Source: JBDIAG01 sp963835085
Lineage (GTDB): Bacteria; Actinomycetota; Actinomycetes; Actinomycetales; CAWJMD01
DNA: 64,000 nucleotides
Reading direction: 5' to 3'
NCBI GenBank assembly: GCA_963835085.1
Contig: CAWIED010000001.1
Span: forward strand, 1,674,001-1,738,000
Position numbers and translations under genes: made by a program. Below, in pieces: positions 9,120-15,970 of the stretch. Numbering within the stretch: position 1 is the stretch's first letter; each line of letters begins with the position of its first letter. The notes below the pieces were generated by a model. It was not told the DNA's origin and did no database searches. It was given only the letters and a program-made list of their open reading frames with translations.

Positions 9120-9506
9120 ATGCACGACGAGTTTACAACGCGCTGGTTTGAGTCAGCAGCCATGATTGTGGCTGCTATCTTTTCTGGCGGAATCTTTTCC
9201 TACCTGAGGGAAATTTGGCGAGCACGCCGTGCTGATAAGGCAGCTTCCTCAACGGCAGGGCTACGATCTGCGGAAATAAGTCAGGCGGATGCTGTTGTTA
9301 ATGTAGTAACCAAAGCACGTGATGATCTCGCTGCTGATAACAGGTTGCTCCGAGCTACCATCGCTGATATCCGCGCAGACTACGCTGCGGATAAGGACGC
9401 ATGGCAGAAGGAGAAGCAAGCCATGAGAGATGAGATCGACTCACTGGAGAACAAGCTCCGAGCGCTACTGAATGAGTTTGAAGCGCTAAAACTGCGCCAC
9501 GCATAA
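9120..9506 (+). CDS. putative holin: one membrane helix plus coiled coil
   Basis: 128 aa from ATG 9120, chosen because AGGA lies six bases upstream (an in-frame ATG at 9102 is the alternative). One hydrophobic helix (residues ~12-28, SAAMIVAAIFSGGIFSYL) is followed by Arg-rich positive residues and a long charged coiled coil to the end. It directly follows the endolysin and is the last gene before a strong terminator, the place of holin or lysis-control genes. No family could be recognised. A spanin-like or other membrane role is possible. Confidence 0.5.
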   Translation: MHDEFTTRWFESAAMIVAAIFSGGIFSYLREIWRARRADKAASSTAGLRSAEISQADAVVNVVTKARDDLAADNRLLRATIADIRADYAADKDAWQKEKQAMRDEIDSLENKLRALLNEFEALKLRHA

Positions 9507-9508
9507 TA

Positions 9509-9565
9509 AATAGCCCCCTTTCTAAACTAGCCAATTTCGGCCAGTCTGGAAAGGGGGCTATTTTT
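9509..9565. terminator. strong bidirectional terminator ending the late operon
   Basis: AATAGCCCCCTTTC at 9509-9522 pairs perfectly with GAAAGGGGGCTATT at 9549-9562. T-runs lie on the + strand (9561-9565) and A-rich sequence on the other side, so it can stop transcription from the lysis genes (+) and from the leftward block (-). Confidence 0.9.
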
Positions 9566-9577
9566 GTGCAACAAGAT

Positions 9578-10165
9578 TTAGTCGTTGCCGTAGTCACCAT
9601 AGTCAGCAGGTCCATCGTAAATACCAACGAATCCAACCCGAGCGACCTGAACGTGCTCAGTCGTATAGTCATCGCCAATTAGGTACGTACGGTCTGTTTT
9701 GATGGTCTGAACCTTCCAGTCACCAATAGTAGTACTCCGACCGGCAATGATGGCAGGCCAAATCCCTCTATCGACGTAGTCAGCCATGCATTTGAGATAA
9801 CGGCCGTGGAGGCCAGCTGAGCCCCAAGGATTGACCGCTACCTCAAATTGGTACTTATCCGCATCCGCGAACTTCGACGGCTGTGAGACTCCAGCGCTTT
9901 GAGCGTCGTAAGCACTATGTGGCGCGTAGTCGGTAGGCTTCCACATGAACCCATCCACTCCGTCTAGCTTACGCTCGCCGATCTTTTGACAGGTCGTTGA
10001 TGCATCTCCCCAAATAGCCATTGGGTCCTTGTCAATGACATGGACAAATTCCAGATTTCCGCTGGCGACCCTTGGCCGATAGTACTTGGTACAGACCGTA
10101 GCCCCTACCGTAATTAGCACCAACACGACAGCCGGTACAATGAACTTCCTGAGATGCTTTGGCAT
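9578..10165 (-). CDS. prophage-encoded signal-anchored protein of unknown function
   Basis: 195 aa. Starts MPKHLRKF followed by one hydrophobic helix (residues ~9-24), then an extracytoplasmic domain with only three other Cys/Trp-rich landmarks (TTCQKIGERKLDGVDGF, LHGRYLKCMADYV). Two of the cysteines may form a disulphide. The C-terminus is acidic and Gly/Tyr/Asp-rich. It is last in the leftward block and ends at the bidirectional terminator. No family recognised. Its position outside the lytic operon and its surface location fit a lysogenic-conversion or superinfection-exclusion protein, which is inference only. Confidence 0.6.
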   Translation of the reverse strand: MPKHLRKFIVPAVVLVLITVGATVCTKYYRPRVASGNLEFVHVIDKDPMAIWGDASTTCQKIGERKLDGVDGFMWKPTDYAPHSAYDAQSAGVSQPSKFADADKYQFEVAVNPWGSAGLHGRYLKCMADYVDRGIWPAIIAGRSTTIGDWKVQTIKTDRTYLIGDDYTTEHVQVARVGFVGIYDGPADYGDYGND

Positions 10166-10241
10166 TTCGGTTCCCCCGAATTTTAGTAGTTGAACGATCT
10201 ATTGCGATCTTAACAGGAGGCCAGCTAGCTAGAGTGGCTAC

Positions 10242-10449
10242 TCACTGATCTTCATTTAGTAATGCCACGACAGACTGTAAATATTCCGCTGCTCGTACAA
10301 GTTCCTCCCGAGTTACTAGCGTAATGCCGTAAACACCGTCCGAGTTCAGAATTAGGTAGCAAGCACCACGGGGGGCAACTTTCAACAGTCAGCGGCTGCT
10401 GATCGTCGCGGAACTCCTTCCAGCCATGGCTGGTACGTTCAATAATCAT
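10242..10449 (-). pseudogene. small prophage gene, frameshifted in a six-base G/C run
   Basis: ATG at 10449 has AGGAG eight bases upstream and gives MIIERTSHGWKEFRDDQQPLT. The frame then runs through a C6 run (10370-10375 on the + strand) into low-quality sequence. With five C the protein reads on in the other frame as ...GACYLILNSDGVYGITLVTREELVRAAEYLQ... to a stop at 10242, a clearly coding helix/strand pattern (about 68 aa). So one base has been gained. Function unknown. A small cytoplasmic phage protein next to the sigma-like gene. Confidence 0.6.
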
Positions 10450-10460
10450 TGCCAATGCTC

Positions 10461-11237
10461 CTAGGCTGCTTCGTATTCCATGAGGCTATTCAGTGTCGCC
10501 CGCATCGTGTCGAGCGCGGCGTGCTTCTCACGCATAGCACGTGTTCTAGTCATGCCGAGTATCTGGGCTACCTGCCGGAGAGTGAGGCACTGACCCTCTT
10601 TAAAGCCCTTTTCTAGTCGGTAGTTCTCGGAGGTTGAGTCCGTAAAGCCAAGCGCCAGCCGCAGAATCTGCTCCTGCTGCGCTGTAACCTGCGTCAGCAA
10701 CCAAGGCACGATGGCTGTATCGAGTTCGCTAGTTGTCACGGGCAGATTCAGCACGTGATCCCATGCCTGCCCCAGGCGTGCTGAGGCAGCAGTGATAGCG
10801 AGGAAGGTACCTCGGCTAAGACCAGAATTTTGTACGTGAGCAAGTGCCTCCCACGTATCCCAGTCATACTTACTCAGGAGTACGTTGTATCGCTGCTGTG
10901 TGGATTGAGGTACTCTTACCGGCGTTGAACCAAAGCGATTAGACTCCGTCACCGCAAAGTTCATTCGCCGAATCGCTGAGCCCAAAAAAAGATTCGCTGG
11001 CTTAGTAGGGTCATAAGTTCGAACCGCCTCTACGAAGGCTGCTAGAGCTATCGAAACTCCCTCCTGGTAATTGCTGTGACGCCGTGCCACCTTACGAATA
11101 AGGGGTATGTATACGACGAGCATCTGATCCCATGCTTCCTGGTCGTCGCCGGCCGAAATCTTCGTCAGGAGTTCAGCTAGCTCAGCCATACCGATACGGT
11201 CTGCCGGCACTAGAGTCTGAATGCTTGCGATAGCCAT
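10461..11237 (-). CDS. phage sigma-70-like factor
   Basis: 258 aa. Residues ~35-105 resemble sigma region 2 (LLVVYIPLIRKVARRHSNYQEGVSIALAAFVEAVRTYDPTK-like core helix with the usual A-x-F-x-E-A-V-R-x-Y-D-P pattern). The C-terminus has a region-4 helix-turn-helix (LTLRQVAQILGMTRTRAMREKHAALDTMR). The middle is divergent. Such proteins in actinophages may redirect the host RNA polymerase to phage promoters. The start overlaps the stop of the upstream gene by one base (TAATG), indicating coupled translation. Activity is not proven, and it could be an adaptor without promoter recognition. Confidence 0.75.
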   Translation of the reverse strand: MAIASIQTLVPADRIGMAELAELLTKISAGDDQEAWDQMLVVYIPLIRKVARRHSNYQEGVSIALAAFVEAVRTYDPTKPANLFLGSAIRRMNFAVTESNRFGSTPVRVPQSTQQRYNVLLSKYDWDTWEALAHVQNSGLSRGTFLAITAASARLGQAWDHVLNLPVTTSELDTAIVPWLLTQVTAQQEQILRLALGFTDSTSENYRLEKGFKEGQCLTLRQVAQILGMTRTRAMREKHAALDTMRATLNSLMEYEAA

Positions 11238-11530
11238 TACGCCATCACACCCAACGGCAGCAGTGCGCTACGGAGGCGGCTCGTGCTGGCCTCAACCTCG
11301 GAGATAATACGGTTCAAAGCTCGCTCGGTGTTGTGTACCTCAGCCGAGAGATTGAGCCTCCGCTCATCTAGTGCTGTCGATTCAGTATCACCTAGTGCCA
11401 CACCTGGAGGCTCTTGCCAGCGCAACTGGTGCGCTTCCTCCAGAATGCCGCGAAAGCCGGTAATGGATTCCAGCAGGCGGCCGTATGCAATGAGTACAGC
11501 ATCGTCGGGGCTAATAGTTTCAATGGACAT
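11237..11530 (-). CDS. conserved small actinophage protein coupled to the sigma-like gene
   Basis: 97 aa, helical, with AYGRLLESITGFRGILEEAHQLRWQEPPGVALGDTES near the start and heptad-like helices after it. The AYGRL-x-ESI-x-G-x-R-x-x-LEEA-x-x-LRW-x-EPPG pattern recurs in small proteins (I believe DUF7169-type) beside sigma-like genes of Streptomyces phages. Stop and start share one base with the sigma gene, so the two are probably made in fixed ratio. This suggests an anti-sigma, cofactor or complex partner, unproven. Confidence 0.65.
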   Translation of the reverse strand: MSIETISPDDAVLIAYGRLLESITGFRGILEEAHQLRWQEPPGVALGDTESTALDERRLNLSAEVHNTERALNRIISEVEASTSRLRSALLPLGVMA

Positions 11531-11608
11531 GTGGATTCTTCTTTCCGCTAGGTTTGTTCTCCTTTCTAAATTGTAAAAGACACGTACAAAGAAGTAGTAA
11601 TATCAGGG

Positions 11609-11746
11609 CTAATTGAGCAACCCGCGCCGTTCAGCTTCTGCCCGCGAAATCGTGAGTAGCGAGGACTCTACGATGACCTCAGTACTGAGGTCATGGTGTA
11701 CCGATGCGAAGCTGTATTTGATCTGGGCAGCAACCTCCTTCGGCAT
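11609..11746 (-). CDS. 45-aa phage protein, coupled to upstream membrane protein
   Basis: ATG at 11746 overlaps the TGA of the preceding gene by one base (TGATG). The product starts MPKEVAAQIKYSFASVHHDL and ends in an Arg/Glu-rich helix. Coding is supported by tight coupling and phage-like codon use, but at this size there is no independent proof. Function unknown. Confidence 0.45.
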   Translation of the reverse strand: MPKEVAAQIKYSFASVHHDLSTEVIVESSLLTISRAEAERRGLLN

Positions 11747-11892
11747 CACCTGCGCGCCTTTTCCACACGAGTGATAAAGTCGGCCAGAGATTCCTTATTA
11801 CGCATGCGTCGCCGCTCCGCGAAGTAGTTACCTGCCCAAATAGCACAGGCACACGTCTCAATGAAAAAGGTAATTTGCATAAATGTTGACAT
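11746..11892 (-). CDS. 48-aa single-span membrane protein
   Basis: Start at ATG 11892 rather than 11958, because AAAGG lies seven bases before it and the longer N-terminus is only Lys/Arg/Thr-rich. One hydrophobic helix (QITFFIETCACAIWAGNYF) is followed by a positively charged cytoplasmic tail (ERRRMRNKES). Small membrane proteins of this kind in lysogeny blocks can act in immunity or exclusion. No family is recognised here. Confidence 0.5.
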   Translation of the reverse strand: MSTFMQITFFIETCACAIWAGNYFAERRRMRNKESLADFITRVEKARR

Positions 11893-11975
11893 CGTTTTGC
11901 CTTTCGTTTTTTTCGGCCGAGTTTTTCGGCCTACTTTAATAAGTGTAGATAAAGTCAAGTAGCGATTGTTAATAG

Positions 11976-12296
11976 TTAGGCGGCGTAAGCTAGACGGTAC
12001 TGAATAGCCGCTGTAGCTCCTCGGTGCCGTAGCAGATCACCCCTATTGACCAAGCCCTCGGCTGTGTCGCGAAGCTCATTTATAGGTAGGCCACTACGGT
12101 GCGCTATATGTCCCACTGCGAGAGGGCCGCTTTGTAGTGCTTGCCGAATTACAGCAGCGAGTTCCTCATTGACGTGTTGAGCCGCTCGCGAGTAGGGCTG
12201 TCGGTACTGCGCCGCAATCGCGTACTTAGACATCTTGCTGTAGTAGTAGTCCAGCGAGACCGTAGGTATACCGAAATCTGTGAGCGGCTCGTACAT
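11976..12296 (-). CDS. winged-helix DNA-binding regulator
   Basis: 106 aa. The C-terminal ~60 residues form a winged helix (AVIRQALQSGPLAVGHIAHRSGLPINELRDTAEGLVNRGDLLRHRG...IQYRLAYAA) with the turn at GPLAVGHIAHRSGLP. The N-terminus is a short, Tyr-rich segment. AGGAG lies about nine bases before ATG 12296. It is transcribed away from the Mom-like gene and the shared 190-base gap holds an inverted repeat, so it may be the regulator of mom and of its own block. Role inferred. Confidence 0.65.
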   Translation of the reverse strand: MYEPLTDFGIPTVSLDYYYSKMSKYAIAAQYRQPYSRAAQHVNEELAAVIRQALQSGPLAVGHIAHRSGLPINELRDTAEGLVNRGDLLRHRGATAAIQYRLAYAA

Positions 12297-12439
12297 GCGT
12301 TGGTTCTCCTGTCAGTGGGGGCTCCTTCCTTGATGAGGAAGAGTGAACCAACGAGTCCGCGATCTGTCGCGCTCCCTTGAGCGTAAAAAACGCGTTAGCC
12401 TAGATATGGCGTAGTCGATAGCAACTCGAATGTGTACAG

Positions 12440-12483
12440 ACCTATGGATCTAGGTACAGGTGCTATGAGATAGAATGTCCCTC
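12440..12483 (+). promoter_or_regulatory. putative leaderless promoter and operator of the Mom-like gene
   Basis: TAGAAT at 12471-12476 is followed by seven bases and then ATG 12484, the spacing seen for leaderless actinobacterial transcripts with a TANNNT -10 box. ACCTATGGATCTAGGT at 12440-12455 is an inverted repeat (ACCTA/TAGGT) covering the -35 region, embedded in a larger imperfect palindrome TGTAC...GTACA. It is a good place for binding of the divergent winged-helix protein. Confidence 0.45.
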
Positions 12484-13148
12484 ATGTCGTTAGCAGTGGT
12501 TGCGCCATCTGAGGCCGTGGAGTTCGTGAAGCGTTACCACTACACGCGCAGTTGCCATCAGGGCACTTGGCGTCGTGGTTGGCAGATCGACGAGTCCGTC
12601 TCGCTGGAGTGACTGTTATTAACACTGGCAACCACGCTATGCGGTGTGGCGTTTTCGGCGAGGAACACTATCGGCAGGTCTGGCAGCATCATCGGCTTGC
12701 CGTAGCACCGTGGGCTCCACCCAACACCGCTTCACAATTCATCGCTGCTTCTTTCAAGGCCTTCAAGCAGGAGAGGCCCAACACATTGGCGGTCATTTCA
12801 TACGCCGATTTATGCCAAGGTCACAACGGCAGCATCTATCGCGCTACCAATCAATTGTTTACCGGCATCGTAGCCAAAGGCAATCTCAAGTGGCGCACAC
12901 CTTCCGGCGAGATCGTCCCGACACAGAGCCTGCACGGTACCTGGCCAGAACGGCGCCGTGAGGCTGCTCGGCTGGGGTGGCGTGAGGTCCGCTGTCAGGG
13001 CAAGGCTCGTTACGTCGCGGTGCTCACCAAGCGCACGCCTGCCCTGCTGTGGCCCGTTGTGGATGTACCTGCTGAGTGGCGGGTCGCCTACAAGCAGCGC
13101 ACCTGCCCATGTCATCACTGTGTCGCTCGACGGGTGCTAACTGGCTAG
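12484..13148 (+). pseudogene. Mom-like DNA modification protein (GNAT fold), frameshifted
   Basis: Phage Mu Mom converts adenines in DNA to a bulky N6-modified form to evade restriction. Here the first frame reads MSLAVVAPSEAVEFVKRYHYTRSCHQG and stops at 12612. The next frame, from about 12576, continues with LAGVTVINTGNHAMRCGVFGE, HHRLAVAPWAPPNTASQFIAASFKA, ISYADLCQGHNGSIYRATNQLF and a C-terminal YVAVL segment, matching the Mom/GNAT order R-L-x-V-x-P-x-x-P-x-N, then S-x-AD-x-x-x-GH-x-G-x-IY-x-A. One base is missing between 12571 and 12600. An extra C-terminal CPCHHC may bind metal. An open frame from ATG 12552 exists but lacks the conserved N-terminal HY motif. Confidence 0.75.
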
Positions 13149-13262
13149 CCGTAAGATTTGCGGCTCGTAGCACATCAACGATCGTGCGTGTCTTAGCACG
13201 GGAAGATTTCCTGTATGCAACTACTTGTGCTAGCTGGAGCAAGCACTCGGTGCTCTCCGTCA

Positions 13263-13290
13263 GGGGTCCGAGCTAGTCCGGACCCCTTCT
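13263..13290 (+). terminator. terminator-like hairpin after Mom-like gene
   Basis: GGGGTCCG (13263-13270) pairs with CGGACCCC (13279-13286) around an eight-base loop and is followed by TTCT, a weak T-tract. It is placed to end transcription of the Mom-like gene. Confidence 0.6.
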
Positions 13291-13331
13291 CGGCGCGGGA
13301 CTCCATGAGCCGGTAGGCCTCGCGGTAGCAA

Positions 13332-13362
13332 CGTAGTGACGGTCACTATCCCCGTCACTACG
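13332..13362. repeat. 11-bp perfect inverted repeat near the prophage end
   Basis: CGTAGTGACGG at 13332-13342 and CCGTCACTACG at 13352-13362 with a nine-base spacer. On the minus strand it lies about 50 bases beyond the 3' end of tRNA-Asn. It could be the tRNA terminator or a recombination arm site. Confidence 0.6.
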
Positions 13363-13409
13363 CGGCCTTCACATTCTGTTCGAATCTTGCCTCTGACCTG
13401 CGGTTTTAC

Positions 13410-13485
13410 TGGCTCCCGCGATAGGACTTGAACCTATAACCGTTCGATTAACAGTCGAATGCTCTGCCAATTGAGCTACGCGGGA
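13410..13485 (-). tRNA. tRNA-Asn (GTT), CCA encoded; prophage integration target
   Basis: The minus strand folds as a 76-nt tRNA: acceptor TCCCGCG pairs with CGCGGGA, discriminator G then CCA. The anticodon loop is CTGTTAA with anticodon GTT, flanked by TTCGA/TCGAA stem arms. The T-arm is GGTTCAAGTCC-like. The 3' end points to the prophage, which fits the many phages that integrate at tRNA 3' ends and restore the gene. Confidence 0.95.
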
Positions 13486-13621
13486 TCGTTCAGCAGCCCG
13501 ACTAGCCTAGCAAACGGTTGGGGGTGCCCCGCACCAGATTGCGAAGCCGGCCGGCAGGCCAGCGCCAGCAGGCTCGAAGACGCCGGTACGCCGGGGGCGA
13601 CGGCGGTGCCGCATGGAGGAC

Positions 13622-15142
13622 TCAGGTCGTTGCCGAGAGCAGGATCATCATCCCGGACTCGGAGTGGTAGGGGTTGTGGCAGTGGACCATCCAGTCTCCG
13701 ACGTCGGGGTCCAGGTCGAGGGCCCGAGACTCCATGGGAGCCAAGAGCACGGTGTCCTTGCGCAGCCCTGTATCGGCCAGCGCAAACGCCGGACCATGCA
13801 CGTGCAGTGGATGGGTCATCATCGTCTGGTTGGTGACATTGAGCCGCAACCGCTGCCCGGCTTTGGCGGTCAGCGGAGTGTTCTTGCCGAACGGACCCCC
13901 ATTGATGCCCCACGCGTACGGCTTCATAGACCCGTTGAGGGTGATGTCGACGGTGGTTTCCGGCGTGCGCTGTGGCAGGAGTGTGCCGTCGGCGGGAAGG
14001 AGCCTCGACCCGACGAACACCTGCCCGCTGAGCTCCGAGGGCGACACGCCCGCCTCTGGCACCGCGCCGGCGCCGGTCCGGACGATCGCCAGCGCCTGCC
14101 CATCCTTGCCGAACGGTGCCGCGATCAGCGGGAACGCTCCGTCGTCGAGAGTGACGATCGCGTCGTAGCGTTCGCCCATGCCTATGTAGAAGGCGCCGAC
14201 CTCGGTCGGCTGCACGCGGTGGCCGTCTGTGTGGGTCAGGGTCATCCGGTGCCCGCCGAGTGCAACCGTGAAGATTGTGTCGGAGGCGGCGTTGATGATC
14301 CGCAGGCGCACCTTCTGGCCCGGCTTGGCGTTGAACGTGGTCGGCGCCGTGGGCGTCTTGCCATTGATGAGGAAGTACGGGTAGGTCACGTCCCCGGCGT
14401 CTCCCCACGGGGCCGGGCCCGTCGACATGCCGCTCATTCCCTCGGTGGTCTGCGATCCCGAAGCCATCCCCATCGACCCGTGCTCCATCCCACCCATCCC
14501 GCCGGAGCTGTTGCCTCCGTCATCGATGAGCTTATTGAGGACCTCGTCCGGAGTGGTGCCGGTGCCGTCGATCCAGTCGTCCAGGACGACGACCCACTCC
14601 GTGTCGTACTTGCCTGGTTCGGCCGGGTCGTCGATGACCAAGGGCGCATAGAGGCCACGGTCGAGCTGGACTCCGACATGGGGGTGGAAGAAGTACGTGC
14701 CAGGGTCGGGAGCGGTGAATTCGTACACATACTTCGTGTTGGACCTGATCGGCTCCTGGGTCACGCCGGGTACACCATCGGCCGCGTTGCGCAGCCGGAT
14801 GCCGTGCCAGTGCACCGAGGTGTCCGCAGGTAGCCGGTTGTCGACGCTCACCCGGAGGAAGTCACCTGCGGTGGCCCGGATCAGCTGCCCGGGTGCGGTG
14901 TCGCCGTACGCCCAGGTCTGCACGATGGTTCCACCGAGATCGAGAGTGGTCTGCTTCGGAGTCAAGGTGGCGGTGACCAGCTTCTGTCCGGCCGTGGGGG
15001 TCACGGACGGAGCCGCCCTGATGGTCTGGCCGGCGCCCATGTCCATCCCGCCGTGCGAGCTGGTGCCGGTACAGGCCGATAGCGCGCCGACACCGGCCAG
15101 ACCGAGCAGGAGGTTGCGGCGGGACAGTTGCGGCGACGTCAT
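13622..15142 (-). CDS. multicopper oxidase (CueO-like), Tat/lipoprotein-exported
   Basis: About 506 aa. The N-terminus has SRRNLLLGLAGVGALSAC: twin-Arg plus a lipobox-like LSAC, so it is probably exported folded and lipid-anchored. All four copper-site motifs are present: HWHGIR, FFHPHVG, HPLHVHG, and HCHNPYHSESGM (HCH-x3-H-x4-M with the axial Met). There is a Met/Gly/His-rich insert (GGMGGMEHGSMGMASG) as in CueO-type cuprous oxidases. Expected role: oxidise Cu(I) to Cu(II) outside the membrane. The divergent two-component genes suggest copper or envelope control. ATG 15142 is preferred to GTG 15157, but neither has a clear ribosome site. Confidence 0.9.
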   Translation of the reverse strand: MTSPQLSRRNLLLGLAGVGALSACTGTSSHGGMDMGAGQTIRAAPSVTPTAGQKLVTATLTPKQTTLDLGGTIVQTWAYGDTAPGQLIRATAGDFLRVSVDNRLPADTSVHWHGIRLRNAADGVPGVTQEPIRSNTKYVYEFTAPDPGTYFFHPHVGVQLDRGLYAPLVIDDPAEPGKYDTEWVVVLDDWIDGTGTTPDEVLNKLIDDGGNSSGGMGGMEHGSMGMASGSQTTEGMSGMSTGPAPWGDAGDVTYPYFLINGKTPTAPTTFNAKPGQKVRLRIINAASDTIFTVALGGHRMTLTHTDGHRVQPTEVGAFYIGMGERYDAIVTLDDGAFPLIAAPFGKDGQALAIVRTGAGAVPEAGVSPSELSGQVFVGSRLLPADGTLLPQRTPETTVDITLNGSMKPYAWGINGGPFGKNTPLTAKAGQRLRLNVTNQTMMTHPLHVHGPAFALADTGLRKDTVLLAPMESRALDLDPDVGDWMVHCHNPYHSESGMMILLSATT

Positions 15143-15190
15143 AGTGGGAGCCTGCACCGGTCGGGTATCCGTTCGACCCGGTGAACCCTG

Positions 15191-15209
15191 AAGATCCGAT
15201 CAAGATCCG
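15191..15209. promoter_or_regulatory. direct repeat, probable response-regulator binding site
   Basis: AAGATCCG occurs at 15191-15198 and again at 15202-15209, an 11-bp period equal to one DNA helix turn, as used by OmpR-family dimers. It lies in the ~100-base gap between the divergent multicopper oxidase and response-regulator genes. Confidence 0.5.
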
Positions 15210-15250
15210 GTGCCGCGCCACGGTCGTGGTGGAACGATCGGCGACGAGTC

Positions 15251-15970
15251 GTGATGATGGCAGGCATGACACCGCCGCCCGGCAGCATCCTCGTCGTCGA
15301 GGACGAGAAGGATCTCGCGGCGATGGTGCGCTCATACCTCGAAAGGGCCGGGTATGCCGTCGCGCTCGCCCATACCGGTCCAGACGCTCTGGCCTGCGCC
15401 CGGTCCACCGAACCGGACGTCGTGGTGCTCGACCTCGGGCTGCCCGGACTCGACGGGGTGGAAGTGTGCCGGCACCTGCGGACGTTCACCGACTGCTACG
15501 TGCTCATGCTCACCGCACGCAGCGACGAGATCGACAGGATCGTGGGCCTGTCGGTGGGAGCAGACGACTACATCACCAAGCCGTTCAGCCCGCGGGAACT
15601 CGTCGCCCGCGTCCAGGCGGTGCTCCGCAGGCCCCGCAGACCGGCCCAGCCACCCGACGATGACGTGGCGCCGTACGTCTTCGGCGACCTCCACGTCGAC
15701 CCAACGGGCCGTCGGGTCAGGGTCGCCAACGACCCGGTGAAGCTGACGCGTACCGAGTTCGACATCCTCGCATTGCTGGCAGCCTCTCCCAAGGTCGCGT
15801 TCAGCCGACGTCGGATCATCGACGAGGTGTGGGACCCGGCATGGGTCGGTGACGAGCATGTCGTCGACGTTCACATCGCCCACCTGCGGAACAAGTTGGG
15901 CGACGACGCGGCCGCCTCGGCCTACATCGACACTGTGCGTGGTGTCGGCTACCGAATGGCACTGCGGTGA
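15251..15970 (+). CDS. OmpR-family response regulator
   Basis: Up to 239 aa. The receiver domain (residues ~13-125) has the acidic pair DE, the phospho-acceptor Asp in VVVLDLGLPG, Thr in MLTARS and Lys in YITKPF. The C-terminal winged helix (~150-238) ends with the typical VRGVGYRM. ATG at 15266 is the other likely start (MTPPPG). It overlaps the kinase gene by four bases. Likely regulates the divergent oxidase and itself through the repeat at 15191. The copper link is inferred from context. Confidence 0.9.
   Translation: MMMAGMTPPPGSILVVEDEKDLAAMVRSYLERAGYAVALAHTGPDALACARSTEPDVVVLDLGLPGLDGVEVCRHLRTFTDCYVLMLTARSDEIDRIVGLSVGADDYITKPFSPRELVARVQAVLRRPRRPAQPPDDDVAPYVFGDLHVDPTGRRVRVANDPVKLTRTEFDILALLAASPKVAFSRRRIIDEVWDPAWVGDEHVVDVHIAHLRNKLGDDAAASAYIDTVRGVGYRMALR

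Larger units (their letters stand above)
13149..13409. other. non-coding phage right end / attachment region
   Basis: No credible gene. It holds a terminator-like hairpin (13263-13286), an 11-bp perfect inverted repeat (13332-13362) and, beyond it, the 3' end of tRNA-Asn. GC content rises here toward host values. Likely the attP arm on this side, but the integrase that would use it is not in the window. Confidence 0.5.
1..13455. mobile_element. right part of an integrated siphovirus prophage
   Basis: Contiguous block of phage tail, lysis and regulatory genes with visibly lower GC than the genes right of 13.5 kb. The window opens inside the tape-measure gene, so head genes, packaging genes and probably the integrase lie to the left. 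The right limit is placed in the 3' half of the tRNA-Asn gene because the last phage gene (Mom-like) ends at 13148 and host-like GC and gene content start right after the tRNA. The exact att core cannot be defined without the other end. Several phage genes are frameshifted, which suggests a defective or decaying element. Confidence 0.9.

Noticed and set aside
12484..12612. Programmed -1 frameshift in the Mom-like gene
   Set aside because: No X-XXY-YYZ slippery heptamer or downstream pseudoknot noted; other phage genes also carry simple indels.
13613..14833. 406-aa open frame opposite the multicopper oxidase
   Set aside because: Antisense of a gene with all copper motifs intact; no family pattern.
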